Source of the DNA: Sulfitobacter undariae
GTDB lineage: Bacteria > Pseudomonadota > Alphaproteobacteria > Rhodobacterales > Rhodobacteraceae
DNA: 64,000 bases
Direction of reading: 5' to 3'
Assembly: GCF_014196805.1 (NCBI RefSeq)
Contig: NZ_JACIEI010000004.1
Coordinates: 174,838-238,837, forward strand
Shown here: positions 18,312 to 27,759 of the stretch, piece after piece
Layout of the letters: each line of letters begins with the position of its first letter
Numbering within the stretch: position 1 is the stretch's first letter
Position numbers and translations under genes: made by a program
The notes under the pieces: model-generated
Databases searched by the model: none
What the model was told of the DNA's origin: nothing
The model's input: the letters and a program-made list of their open reading frames with translations, nothing else

Positions 18312-19478
18312 CATACCGCGCATCCGTTCAGAACGGCGGCGCAGGAGTTCAACCACCGTCAGCAAGCAGATCGAGATGCCCACAAGGATCGTCGCAACAG
18401 CGAGGATTGTTGGGCTAATCTGTTCGCGTAACCCGATGAACATTTGCCATGGCAGGGTTTTCTGACCTGCGGAGCCAACAAACAGGACCACAACCACTTC
18501 GTCAAACGAGGTGATAAAGGCGAACAAGCCACCTGAAATCACACCCGGAAGGATCAGCGGCATTTGCACGCGGAAGAAGGTGGTCACAGGGTTCGCACCC
18601 ATATTCGCTGCGGCACGTGTCAGGGAGCTGTCAAAACCCACCAACGTGGCCGTCACGGTGATAATCACAAACGGAATGCCCAGCGCCGCATGTGCCAGCA
18701 CTACGCCAATGTAAGTGCCTTGCAGGCCGATGCGGCTGTAGAAGAAATACATACCCGCAGCAGAGATAATCAGGGGCACAATCATCGGTGAAATCAGGAT
18801 CGCCATGATGAGGCGCCGGAAAGGCACGTGTGGTTGGCTGAGCCCGATTGCAGCAAGCGTGCCAAAGGATACTGATAGCAACGTCGCCACAGGCGCGATC
18901 TTGAGCGAGTTCATCATCGCGCTCTGCCATGCGTCATTGGTAAAGAAATCGCGGTAATGCTTGAGCGAGTAACCCGCAGGATCAAAACGCAGCATTTCCG
19001 GCGTGAAGGTAAAGAAATTCTCGGCGTTAAAGCTGAGCGGCATAACCACAAGGATTGGGGTGATCAGGAACACAAAGATCGAACCGCAAATCGTGCGAAA
19101 TGCGAAATGCCAGAACACCTGACCGGGTGTCAGATAGGGAGGGATTTTCGCGCGGTAACGTCCTTCATACAGCCAGAAGCTTAGAAACCCGAAGAACCAG
19201 CCAAAGAAGACGCCAATCACCAGACCGGGTATCCCTGCCAAGGCGAGACCACCGAGGGCGACAAGCACAGTCAGCGCCCAGCGCCCTGCTTTTTCTACCT
19301 TGATCAATTTGGTGAGCACAAAAGCAGCAAGTCCCATGAGAGCTGCGCCACCAAGGACGCCCAAGATCAGATTCCCCTGACCTGTGCCGATGAATATGCC
19401 GAAAAATGCGCCGAATGCTGCGACTACGGGAACGTAGAATGCGGGTTCAGTGCGCGAGATGGGTGTGAGTGCAACCAT
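18300..19478 (-). CDS. ABC transporter permease, PotC-type, with N-terminal membrane extension
   Basis: 392 residues, about 120 longer than usual PotC proteins. The C-terminal 260 residues are a normal BPD_transp_1 permease; the EAA loop is RAAANMGANPVTTFFRV near residue 290. The extra N-terminus (residues about 15-115) has three or four further hydrophobic segments, including FFGIFIGTGQGNLILGVLGG. AAGGAG lies upstream of the ATG. It is the last gene of a minus-strand four-gene transporter (ATPase, binding protein, two permeases). Substrate by family: spermidine/putrescine or a related compound. Confidence 0.9.
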   Translation of the reverse strand: MVALTPISRTEPAFYVPVVAAFGAFFGIFIGTGQGNLILGVLGGAALMGLAAFVLTKLIKVEKAGRWALTVLVALGGLALAGIPGLVIGVFFGWFFGFLSFWLYEGRYRAKIPPYLTPGQVFWHFAFRTICGSIFVFLITPILVVMPLSFNAENFFTFTPEMLRFDPAGYSLKHYRDFFTNDAWQSAMMNSLKIAPVATLLSVSFGTLAAIGLSQPHVPFRRLIMAILISPMIVPLIISAAGMYFFYSRIGLQGTYIGVVLAHAALGIPFVIITVTATLVGFDSSLTRAAANMGANPVTTFFRVQMPLILPGVISGGLFAFITSFDEVVVVLFVGSAGQKTLPWQMFIGLREQISPTILAVATILVGISICLLTVVELLRRRSERMRGMSPS

Positions 19479-19489
19479 GGGTCTGCTCC

Positions 19490-21175
19490 TTATCCGAGTT
19501 TCACGTTATCAATGCCGACGATCTTGTCGTAGGCGTAGTAGAGCAGCAAAACAGCCGCCAGAAGGATCGCGCCCAGCGCGGCACCCAAGCCCCAATTCAG
19601 CGATTGGGAGATGTGATAGGCGATCCGGTTCGAGATAAACGTACCTGATGTACCACCCACAATTGCGGGTGTGATGTAATAGCCAATGGCAAGGATGAAC
19701 ACGAGGATACTGCCCGCGCCGATACCTGGAATGGACTGTGGGAAATACACGCGCCAAAAGGCGGTCCAGTTCGTTGCGCCCAGTGATTTCGCCGCACGCA
19801 GGTAAGTAGGCTGGATCGTTTGCATGACGGAATACATCGGCAGGATCATAAATGGCAGCAAGATATGCGTCATCGCGATGATTGTGCCAGTCTGGTTATT
19901 TATCAGCGCCAGACGGTCATCCGTGCCAACAATGCCCAGCCAGACCAGTGTGTCGTTGATCACACCTTGTTGTTGCAGCATGACTTTCCATGCAGATGTA
20001 CGCACCAGCAGTGATGTCCAGAAAGGCAGCAACACAAGGATCATCAGCAGGTTTGCCTGACGTGTTGGCAGGTTGGCCAGAATCCACGCAACGGGATAAC
20101 CCAGCAGGATACATGACAGGGTGATCGCCATGGACATCACCATCGTACGCCAGAACAAGATGCCATAAATCTGTTGGTTTTCGGGGCGCATCTCGGCTCC
20201 GTCAACGGATTTCTGCATGTCTACAGCGTTGAGGAAATAGCCGGAGGTGAATTTCGGGCTGTAAACTTTGATTGTCTGCCAGACTTCCAGAGTGGTCCAG
20301 TCTTTGTCGATACCTGCAAAGGCTTCTGTAAAGTTGACGGTCTCAAATGTTGCTGCGGCTGTTGCGGCGGCAGACAGTTCGGCGGAGGCAGGCCCAGAGT
20401 AAGCGGCAAGATCATTTTCGCCTGTCAAATCTTCGTGCAGGGAAGAATAGATAACGGCCCAAGGGTCTGTTTTATAGAGATTCTTTTCGTCCACGTTCTG
20501 GATGAAGTCAGCGTATTGTACATAGGCGGCAGAGGTAGCAGGCAGCGTTGAAGCGATACCGTCACGCAATTCAAACGCAGGCTGGCGGCCGTCAGCGGGT
20601 TTCCAATCGGCCATCGCAGCAAGCCATGCGTCACTGGCCATGAAGCTGTTCCAGTTTTCGCCTGTCTTCCAGAAATCGTTCTGGACTTCGAATTGGTCTT
20701 GATAGACCTCGCCCATATCCTCAACCTTGCGGCCAGATTTGCGGAAAAGGGACGATGTGCCTGTCAGTTCATAGTTGAGCCGTGAGCCAAGGCGTGTGTG
20801 CAGCTTGGCCTCTGCGGCAAAGAACATATCTTTATAGAGCGCCTCAAACACGGGCTCTGGGGGGATGTCGGTGCTTTTTGCGTCCCACTCTGCCAGCATC
20901 GTTGTGGTGCGGGGCAGTGTTTCGGAGACGATATCATTCTCAACCGAGCGGAAAAGCATATCCGCGATAGGCGCGATGAAGGTCACCAGCACAAAGATCA
21001 GCAAAGGCGCGACCAAAGCAAGCGCACGCATCTTTTGCACCCGTAGCGCGCGGTTAAGCGATTTCTTCAGCGGCGTGCCATCTGCGGCCAGCATGGGGCC
21101 GGTGTGCGCTGCATCCGCAATCCGCGCCTCGGCGGCGTGTGATGATGCTGTTTGGGCTGTAGGTGCTTCGCTCAT
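19490..21175 (-). CDS. ABC transporter permease, PotB-type, with large periplasmic insertion
   Basis: 561 residues, nearly twice the usual PotB length. A cytoplasmic N-terminus is followed by TM1 (about residues 50-70). Then come about 265 hydrophilic residues (70-335) that should lie in the periplasm. The remaining five membrane segments carry the EAA loop RAAKSLGATNWTAFWRV. The insertion sits between TM1 and TM2, as in some roseobacterial polyamine permeases, and could dock the binding protein. GGGGAC precedes the ATG. Between this gene and the next permease there are 11 bases. Confidence 0.9.
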   Translation of the reverse strand: MSEAPTAQTASSHAAEARIADAAHTGPMLAADGTPLKKSLNRALRVQKMRALALVAPLLIFVLVTFIAPIADMLFRSVENDIVSETLPRTTTMLAEWDAKSTDIPPEPVFEALYKDMFFAAEAKLHTRLGSRLNYELTGTSSLFRKSGRKVEDMGEVYQDQFEVQNDFWKTGENWNSFMASDAWLAAMADWKPADGRQPAFELRDGIASTLPATSAAYVQYADFIQNVDEKNLYKTDPWAVIYSSLHEDLTGENDLAAYSGPASAELSAAATAAATFETVNFTEAFAGIDKDWTTLEVWQTIKVYSPKFTSGYFLNAVDMQKSVDGAEMRPENQQIYGILFWRTMVMSMAITLSCILLGYPVAWILANLPTRQANLLMILVLLPFWTSLLVRTSAWKVMLQQQGVINDTLVWLGIVGTDDRLALINNQTGTIIAMTHILLPFMILPMYSVMQTIQPTYLRAAKSLGATNWTAFWRVYFPQSIPGIGAGSILVFILAIGYYITPAIVGGTSGTFISNRIAYHISQSLNWGLGAALGAILLAAVLLLYYAYDKIVGIDNVKLG

Positions 21176-21269
21176 GGTGTCCCCATCGGCTGGTCGTTCA
21201 TGTCAATTTGACGAATAGTGAAAGTGCGGAGAGGGCCGCGATGGGCCCTCTCCAAAAGCGATTGATCGC

Positions 21270-22373
21270 TTATTTTACCAACCAAGCTTGGAACTTGGCG
21301 TCTACATCATCGCGGTAGTCAGCCCAGAACTCATAGTTGAACACAAAGACGTTCTTTGAGTTTGCTGGGTCTGTTGGCATATGGGGCGCCATGTCGATGC
21401 CCAGTTCTGCATGCTTGTCGACCAGTGGAGCAGAAGACGCACGTGCAGGACCGTAAGCGATGTACTTGGACTGATCCGCCAGACGCTTCGTGTCTGTTGC
21501 GAATTTCACGTAATCCAATGCACGTGCTTTACGCTCGTCCGACAGACCTGCTGGAATGATCCAACCGTCCAGATCGAACATTTGGCCATCCCAAAGCATT
21601 TCAACAGGCTGATCTTGCTCGGCGATAACCGAGAAGAGGCGGCCATTGTATGTGGAACCCATGATGACTTCGCCATCGGCCAAAAGCTGTGGCGTGTCCG
21701 CACCGGCAGACCACCAAACAACATCGTCTTTGATGGTGTCGAGCTTGGCCAGCGCCTGCTCTTGGCCTTCTGCCGTTTCCAGCACGTCATAGATTTCGTC
21801 TTTGGCGACGCCATCACAGAGCAATGCCCATTCCATGTTGCCGATTGGACGCTTCTCAAGGCTACGCTTACCTGGATAGGCGTCGGTATCGAAGATGTCA
21901 CAGATTTCTGTTGGCGGTGTGTCGCCAACCAGATCGGTGCGGTAACCGAATGTGGTTGAGAAAACGATCTGCGGGATAAAGCAATCGTTGATCAGCGTAT
22001 CGCCGAAGTCATCAGAAGGAGTGGAGCCGTCATCGCCAGGGGCAAGTTGTTCGTCAAAGTCGATTTCCATGGCGAGACCTTCGTCACACAGACGGAATGA
22101 ATCCGCTGCAGTCACGTCAACCACATCCCATGTCACATTGCCCGCTTCGTTCATCGCGCGCAGTTTGGCAACCGCTTCGGCTGAGGATTCATCGTTGATG
22201 ATCTTAACGCCAGTGTTCGCGGCATAGGGTTCGCTATACGCTTTGATCTGGCTGTTGGAGTATGCGCCACCCCAGCTTACGATTGTCATTTCATCGGCCA
22301 TTTCCTGACCATGGGACATCCCGGCAGCCAGTGTCAGCGCGGTGGATGTCATCAGTACTTTTGTAAGATTCAT
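21270..22373 (-). CDS. periplasmic substrate-binding protein of polyamine-type ABC transporter
   Basis: 367 residues. The signal peptide is residues 1-22 (MNLTKVLMTSTALTLAAGMSHG), with GGGAG upstream of the ATG. The mature protein opens EMTIVSWGGAYSNSQIKAY, the usual start of the PotD/SBP_bac_8 group, and has a Trp/Asp-rich ligand region (DVVWWSAGADTPQLLADGE). It would capture a spermidine/putrescine-like ligand. The polyamine-binding residues cannot be assigned with certainty, so the substrate remains a family-level guess. It lies 94 bases upstream of the first permease. Confidence 0.88.
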   Translation of the reverse strand: MNLTKVLMTSTALTLAAGMSHGQEMADEMTIVSWGGAYSNSQIKAYSEPYAANTGVKIINDESSAEAVAKLRAMNEAGNVTWDVVDVTAADSFRLCDEGLAMEIDFDEQLAPGDDGSTPSDDFGDTLINDCFIPQIVFSTTFGYRTDLVGDTPPTEICDIFDTDAYPGKRSLEKRPIGNMEWALLCDGVAKDEIYDVLETAEGQEQALAKLDTIKDDVVWWSAGADTPQLLADGEVIMGSTYNGRLFSVIAEQDQPVEMLWDGQMFDLDGWIIPAGLSDERKARALDYVKFATDTKRLADQSKYIAYGPARASSAPLVDKHAELGIDMAPHMPTDPANSKNVFVFNYEFWADYRDDVDAKFQAWLVK

Positions 22374-22485
22374 TCGTATCTCCCAGTTTTATCCCGTTTG
22401 GGTATTCCAAGGCAGCAGCAACGGGTTTGGCCGCTACCTAATCACAGCGCATTACATGCGCCGCGTATGGCACGGGCGAAGGACG

Positions 22486-23586
22486 TCAGGCGTCCAGCGC
22501 ACGGCAATCTTCGGGTAGCCAGCCGATTTTGATCTGGCTACCGGGGATCAGGCGAGCCTGATCGGGGGCGTTGCGGGTTTTGATAACAAAATCATCGCGG
22601 CCAGCAACACGCAGCCGTGTGCGGAAGATGTCACCCATATAGATGAATTCCAGCACTTCGGCTTTGAGGGTAAAGGCGCCGTCTTGCATGCGCTCTTCAT
22701 TATATTCGACACGCTCGGGGCGGATAGACACGCGGGTGCGCTCGCCTGCTTGGGTGACGTTAATCGGCTTGGCCTGAATGACTTCGCCGCTGTCCAGTTG
22801 CACCAGCGCCACGTCGCCTTTGATTTCTTTGACCACACCCTCAAGGGTATTATTTTCGCCAATGAACTGCGCAACAAAGCTGTTTTCAGGTTCTTCATAC
22901 AGTTTGTCTGGCGGGGCCAATTGTTGAATGCGACCATCGTCAAACACGGCCACGCGGTCAGACATGGTCAGGGCTTCGGTTTGGTCGTGGGTCACGTAAA
23001 CTGTGGTAATGCCCAGATCATGTGCCAGTTTGGTGATTTCAAACTGCAAGGTTTCGCGCAGCTGTTTATCCAGCGCGCCCAGCGGCTCATCCATCAGAAC
23101 CAGCTCGGGTTCAAATACCAATGCGCGGGCCAGCGCGATGCGCTGTTGTTGACCACCAGAGAGCTGCGCAGGACGACGCCCTGCAAAATCACCCATCTGG
23201 ACCATATCCAATGCGCGGATGATTTTTTCTTCACGTTTGGATTTGCCCATCTTGCGGACTTCCAGCGGGAAGGACAGGTTTTCGGCTACGGTCATATGGG
23301 GGAACAAGGCGTAGTTCTGGAACACCATGCCAATGCCGCGTTTGTGCGGCGGGATGTTGTTGATCGAAACACCGTCCAGACGGATATCTCCGTAAGTCGC
23401 TGTCTCAAATCCCGCCAACATCATCAGGCAGGTCGTCTTGCCCGACCCTGATGGCCCAAGCATTGTCAGAAACTCGCCTTTTGGCAGGCTGAGGTTGAGA
23501 TCTTTGACGACAAGGTTTTCGCCATCATAGCTTTTTTGCACGCGTTCAAATTCGACAAAAGCGTCGTTGTTCATTGTATCGGCCAA
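22486..23586 (-). CDS. ABC transporter ATP-binding protein, PotA-type
   Basis: 366 residues. Starts with TTG at 23586, which has GGGGAG 8 bases upstream; the ATG four codons later has no well-placed site. Walker A is GPSGSGKTT (residues 45-53), the signature is LSGGQQQR, and Walker B is LVLMDEPLGALD, followed by the switch His in VTHDQTEA. The C-terminal TOBE domain (residues about 275-360) contains the IRPERV segment. It powers the two permeases encoded downstream. The gene lies 201 bases after the aminotransferase stop on the same strand. Confidence 0.93.
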   Translation of the reverse strand: MADTMNNDAFVEFERVQKSYDGENLVVKDLNLSLPKGEFLTMLGPSGSGKTTCLMMLAGFETATYGDIRLDGVSINNIPPHKRGIGMVFQNYALFPHMTVAENLSFPLEVRKMGKSKREEKIIRALDMVQMGDFAGRRPAQLSGGQQQRIALARALVFEPELVLMDEPLGALDKQLRETLQFEITKLAHDLGITTVYVTHDQTEALTMSDRVAVFDDGRIQQLAPPDKLYEEPENSFVAQFIGENNTLEGVVKEIKGDVALVQLDSGEVIQAKPINVTQAGERTRVSIRPERVEYNEERMQDGAFTLKAEVLEFIYMGDIFRTRLRVAGRDDFVIKTRNAPDQARLIPGSQIKIGWLPEDCRALDA

Positions 23587-23754
23587 AATTCTGGCTCCCC
23601 GTGGACTTTATTTTTTTATGTTGGGACGAAGTAAACGCATGCCAGCATCGGTTTGCAACTGGATAAAGCCGTTTTTTGGAGGATTGCGCAGATTCAGGGA
23701 GGATCGTCTGAATTGTGCTGAATTACAGTTCAAATGACTGTGGTAGGGGTGGTG

Positions 23755-23777
23755 GGGGCGCAAATGTCTTGCGCCCC
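23755..23777 (-). terminator. 9-bp hairpin after the aminotransferase gene
   Basis: GGGGCGCAA (23755-23763) and TTGCGCCCC (23769-23777) form a perfect stem with a 5-base loop, just past the aminotransferase stop. No U tract follows on the minus strand, so it may protect the mRNA end or attenuate rather than terminate. Confidence 0.5.
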
Positions 23778-23787
23778 ATTCCTGATT

Positions 23788-25185
23788 TTAGGACGCAGCG
23801 GTCAACATATCACCGTCTTTCAAGGCCTTATAGGTTTCGTCCAGCGCCGTTTTTGCGCGCTTGTGGAAGATTTCAACCTCGTCTGCAGTGATGGTTAGCG
23901 GTGGAGAAATGATCATCCGGTCGCCGACATGGCGCATGACTAAATTATTAGCAAAGCACCGTTCGCGGCACATAAAGCCCACAGTTCCGGCATCCATGGC
24001 GAACTTGGCACGAGTCGCTTTGTTCGGCGTCAGGGGCAGGGATGCCATCATGCCTTTGACATTCACGCCACCAACCAACGGGTGATCGCCCAGCTGTGTC
24101 AGCGCAGCATTCAGCGCCGGACCCGCGACATTATTCACGTGATCCAAGACGTTTTCATCCTGCATGATGCGCAGGTTTTCCAGCGCCACAGCCGCACAAA
24201 CGGGATGACCTGAATAGGTATATCCGTGGTTAAACTCGATTGCGTTGATGACTTCTGCAATCTCGTCACAGACAATCGAACCGCCGATGGGCATATAGCC
24301 CGAGCTGAGGCCTTTGGCGATTGTCATGATATGCGGTTTGATCCCCATGGTGGTCGAGCCGAACCAATTGCCTGTACGACCAAAGCCGCAGATCACTTCA
24401 TCCGCGATGATCAGCACGTTGTATTTGTCACAGATGCGTTGGATTTCAGGCCAGTAAGTGCTGGGGGGGATGATTACGCCGCCTGCACCTTGGATTGGTT
24501 CTGCGATAAAAGCAGCGACTTTATCAGCGCCCAGTTCAAGGATCTTGGCTTCCAGCTCTTGCGCACGGGCAAGGCCGAATTCTTCTGGTGTCTGATCGCC
24601 GCCCTCGGCCCACCAATCAGGCTGGCCGATGTGATGGATGCCCGGGATCGGCAAACCGCCCTGCGCGTGCATATACGCCATGCCGCCAAGTGACCCAGAA
24701 CCAACAGAAGAGCCGTGATAGGCGTTTTTGCGGCTGATGATATGTGATTTTTCAGGCTGGCCCTTTTCAGCCCAGTAAACGCGTACCATTCGCAGGTTTG
24801 TGTCATTGGATTCCGAGCCTGAGCCCGCGAAGAACACGTGGTTCAATCCTTCGGGTGCCAGCTTGGCCAGTTCTGCCGCCAAGGCGATTGCAGGGGTGTG
24901 GGTGGTATTAAAGAACGTGTTGTAGAACGGCAGTTCCTGCATTTGACGCGCAGCGACTTTCACCAGTTCTTCGCGACCATAGCCGAGGTTCACACACCAC
25001 AGACCTGCCATCGCATCCAGAATCTCGTTACCTTCGCTGTCGCGCAGATAAACGCCTTTGCCGCTGGTGATCACGCGGGCGCCGCGCTCGGCCAGTTCAT
25101 TGTTGGTTGTGAACGGGTGCATGTGATGAGCCGCGTCAAGCGCTTGCAGTTCGGCTGTTGGAAGGTGGTTCGAGATAACGGTCAT
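23788..25185 (-). CDS. class III aminotransferase, putrescine/polyamine-pyruvate type (SpuC-like)
   Basis: 465 residues. A PLP enzyme of the omega-aminotransferase family. The PLP-phosphate region is GSGSESNDTNLRMVR, the Asp that binds the pyridine nitrogen is in IIADEVICGFGRTG, and the PLP Lys is in TIAKGLSSGYMPIG. It is close in pattern to SpuC and related diamine:pyruvate transaminases, which convert putrescine to 4-aminobutanal. The location between two polyamine-type transporters supports that role. It is divergent from the PotF-like gene over 222 bases. Confidence 0.88.
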   Translation of the reverse strand: MTVISNHLPTAELQALDAAHHMHPFTTNNELAERGARVITSGKGVYLRDSEGNEILDAMAGLWCVNLGYGREELVKVAARQMQELPFYNTFFNTTHTPAIALAAELAKLAPEGLNHVFFAGSGSESNDTNLRMVRVYWAEKGQPEKSHIISRKNAYHGSSVGSGSLGGMAYMHAQGGLPIPGIHHIGQPDWWAEGGDQTPEEFGLARAQELEAKILELGADKVAAFIAEPIQGAGGVIIPPSTYWPEIQRICDKYNVLIIADEVICGFGRTGNWFGSTTMGIKPHIMTIAKGLSSGYMPIGGSIVCDEIAEVINAIEFNHGYTYSGHPVCAAVALENLRIMQDENVLDHVNNVAGPALNAALTQLGDHPLVGGVNVKGMMASLPLTPNKATRAKFAMDAGTVGFMCRERCFANNLVMRHVGDRMIISPPLTITADEVEIFHKRAKTALDETYKALKDGDMLTAAS

Positions 25186-25226
25186 AAAGGGTACCTATCG
25201 GGTTTGGGGTGGCTGCGCTCAAAATA

Positions 25227-25357
25227 TGATCAAATTACTCTGCGGTCAATGAAACAGTATCAAACCTCTCTTAAAGGGGCTTAAGATTCAGCAAAAATGT
25301 GATGAAACAGAAGGCGGCTTGTTGAATTACCTTGGCAAGACGCATGAAATTTGATCA
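25227..25357. promoter_or_regulatory. divergent promoter region with paired inverted 10-mers
   Basis: TGATCAAATT at 25227-25236 and its exact reverse complement AATTTGATCA at 25348-25357 flank the gap between the divergent aminotransferase and PotF-like genes. A shorter inverted pair, CTTAA/TTAAG (25270-25285), lies between them. Two identical, oppositely oriented sites in a divergent promoter fit a shared regulator acting on both operons, but no regulator gene is present here. Confidence 0.4.
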
Positions 25358-25407
25358 CCTTCCTGCTAATGCCGGCGCAAGTCCGGTTCCCTTCACGGAG
25401 TATCAAC

Positions 25408-26493
25408 ATGATCAAGACACTTTTGACTGGCACCGCTGCTGCGGCTCTTTTGACAACCTCGGCGCTTGCTGAAGAAGTCCGCGTTTATAACTGGTCCGAC
25501 TATATTGACGAAGAGTTGTTGGAGAAATTTCAAGAAGAGACCGGTATCAAACTGATCTATGACGTGTTTGATAGCAACGAAGTGCTTGAGACAAAAATGC
25601 TGGCTGGTGGTTCTGGCTATGATGTTGTTGTGCCTACCGGCACCTTCTTGCAGCGCCAGATCACGGCAGGTGCGTTCCAAAAACTGGACCCCGCAAAACT
25701 GCCAAATCTGAAAAACATGTGGGACGTCGTTGAGAAACGTACAGTTCAATATGACCCTGAAAACGCCTACTCCATCAACTATATGTGGGGCACAACGGGC
25801 ATTGGCGTGAACGTTGATAAGGTCAAAGAAGCGCTGGGCGATGACGCGCCGATTGATTCACTGGAACTGGTGATGAACCCCGACAATATGGCCAAGCTGG
25901 CCGGTTGCGGTGTTTACTTCCTCGACGCGCCCGCCGAGATGCTGCCGATGGCGATGAAGTACCTTGGCTTGAACCCGGATAGTCATGAGCTTGAGGATAT
26001 TGAAAAAGCAGAGGAAGTGATGCTGGCGATCCGCCCGTACATCCAGAAATTCCACAGCTCTGAATATATCCAAGCGCTGGCGAACGGTGATATCTGTGTG
26101 GCTGTTGGTTGGTCCGGTGATATTTTGCAAGCGCGCGACCGTGCTGCAGAAGCCGAAAATGGTGTGGAAATTGCATTCCATGCTGCCAAAGAAGGTGCGC
26201 AGATGTGGTTTGACCAAATGGCAATTCCGATTGATGCACCAAACGTGGATGGCGCGCACAAGTTTTTGAACTTCATCATGGATGCTCAAAACATGGCGGC
26301 GGCGTCGAACTACGTTAACTACGCTAATGGCAACAAGGCGTCTCAGGAGTTCTTGATCGAGGACGTGATCGGTGATCCAGCGATCTATCCGGATGAGGCA
26401 ACGTTGAACAACCTGTTCACAACATCACCTCCGGCCCCAAAAGTGCAGCGCGTGATCACGCGTACATGGACAAAGATTAAATCAGGCATATAA
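25408..26493 (+). CDS. potF: putrescine-type periplasmic binding protein (PotF/SpuD-like)
   Basis: 361 residues from the ATG at 25408 with CGGAG 7 bases upstream; an ATG at 25351 is too far from any site. The signal peptide is residues 1-21 (ending TSALA). The mature protein begins EEVRVYNWSDYIDEELLEKF, the PotF/SpuD hallmark, and has FDSNEVLETKML, VVVPTGTFLQRQ and VGWSGDILQARDRA. Ligand-binding Trp, Asp and Ser residues known in PotF occur in these blocks. It is the first gene of potFGHI plus an FAD oxidoreductase. Confidence 0.92.
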   Translation: MIKTLLTGTAAAALLTTSALAEEVRVYNWSDYIDEELLEKFQEETGIKLIYDVFDSNEVLETKMLAGGSGYDVVVPTGTFLQRQITAGAFQKLDPAKLPNLKNMWDVVEKRTVQYDPENAYSINYMWGTTGIGVNVDKVKEALGDDAPIDSLELVMNPDNMAKLAGCGVYFLDAPAEMLPMAMKYLGLNPDSHELEDIEKAEEVMLAIRPYIQKFHSSEYIQALANGDICVAVGWSGDILQARDRAAEAENGVEIAFHAAKEGAQMWFDQMAIPIDAPNVDGAHKFLNFIMDAQNMAAASNYVNYANGNKASQEFLIEDVIGDPAIYPDEATLNNLFTTSPPAPKVQRVITRTWTKIKSGI

Positions 26494-26565
26494 GCCCGAA
26501 TTTACCTTTTGGTGGGGCCACTTAGGCCCTGCCTGTTCTTCTATCTATTTTTGCGGGGCGATCTT

Positions 26566-27714
26566 GTGGCGAAACCATCAACAGACACATGGGATAAAGA
26601 GTTTTCACCTTGGAATGATCCGGATGAAAAGCCACTGATCCGCTTCAAGAACGTCACCAAAAAGTTCGGCGATTTTGTTGCGATCGATGATCTGACGCTG
26701 GATATTTACACCCGCGAATTTTTTGCCCTTCTGGGCCCGTCGGGCTGTGGCAAAACCACTATGATGCGGATGCTTGCGGGATTTGAGAGCGTCACCGAGG
26801 GCACAATCGAACTGGCAGGTCAGAATATTGCAGACGTGCCGCCAAACCAACGGGCCGTGAACATGATGTTCCAGTCCTACGCGTTGTTCCCGCATCTGAG
26901 TATTTATGACAACATTGCCTTTGGCCTAAAGCGCGACAAACTGCCCAAAGACAAGATCGACGCCCGCGTGGCCGAGATGCTGAAACTGGTGCGACTGGAG
27001 AAATTCGCCCGCCGCAAACCACATCAAATTTCCGGCGGCCAGCGCCAGCGTGTGGCCCTTGCCCGCAGCCTTGCCAAAGGTCCGAAACTGTTGCTGCTGG
27101 ATGAACCCTTGGGCGCATTGGATAAAAAACTGCGTCAGGATACGCAGTTTGAACTGATGGATATTCAGGAGACCACGGGTACAACTTTTGTGATTGTGAC
27201 CCATGACCAAGAAGAAGCGATGACTGTCGCTTCTCGCGTTGCGGTGATGGACGAGGGCCGCATCATTCAGGTCGCGACCCCTGGTGGTATCTATGAAGGG
27301 CCAAATAGCGTTTATGTGGCGGATTTTATCGGTGATGTGAACATCATCACAGGCACGGCCAAAGCGGCAGGCGAAAGCAAATACTATGTCGATTGGGGCG
27401 TCAACCAAGCCCCGATTTTGGCCACATCCGAGCGCCCGTTTAGCGATGGTCAGGAGTGCCATCTGGCCATCCGTCCAGAAAAGATTTCGATCACCAAGGA
27501 AAAGCCTGAGGAGGCTGAAAATGCCGTGCAGGGCAAGGTGTTAGACATCGCCTATTTGGGGAACCTTAGTACCTATCACGTCGAATTGCCGGGGGGGCAG
27601 ATCATCAAAGCGCAAACCGCAAACACCCGCCGCCTGTCACGCCGTAACATCACGTGGGAAGACCCTGTCTGGATTCGCTGGAACGCGACGGCAGGGGTTC
27701 TTTTGGCGGAATGA
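26566..27714 (+). CDS. potG: putrescine-type ABC transporter ATP-binding protein (PotG-like)
   Basis: 382 residues from the GTG at 26566 (giving MAKPSTDTWDKEF), with GCGGGG a few bases upstream; the earlier in-frame start at 26509 adds an unlikely hydrophobic stretch. Walker A is GPSGCGKTT, the signature is ISGGQRQR, and Walker B is LLLLDEPLGALD, with a VTHDQEEA switch. The TOBE domain is C-terminal. It is 72 bases downstream of potF and energises the two permeases that follow. Confidence 0.93.
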   Translation: MAKPSTDTWDKEFSPWNDPDEKPLIRFKNVTKKFGDFVAIDDLTLDIYTREFFALLGPSGCGKTTMMRMLAGFESVTEGTIELAGQNIADVPPNQRAVNMMFQSYALFPHLSIYDNIAFGLKRDKLPKDKIDARVAEMLKLVRLEKFARRKPHQISGGQRQRVALARSLAKGPKLLLLDEPLGALDKKLRQDTQFELMDIQETTGTTFVIVTHDQEEAMTVASRVAVMDEGRIIQVATPGGIYEGPNSVYVADFIGDVNIITGTAKAAGESKYYVDWGVNQAPILATSERPFSDGQECHLAIRPEKISITKEKPEEAENAVQGKVLDIAYLGNLSTYHVELPGGQIIKAQTANTRRLSRRNITWEDPVWIRWNATAGVLLAE

Positions 27715-27759
27715 ATGTGAGTGGTTTAGAATATTTACCCTATTTAGGGAGAAAATCTG

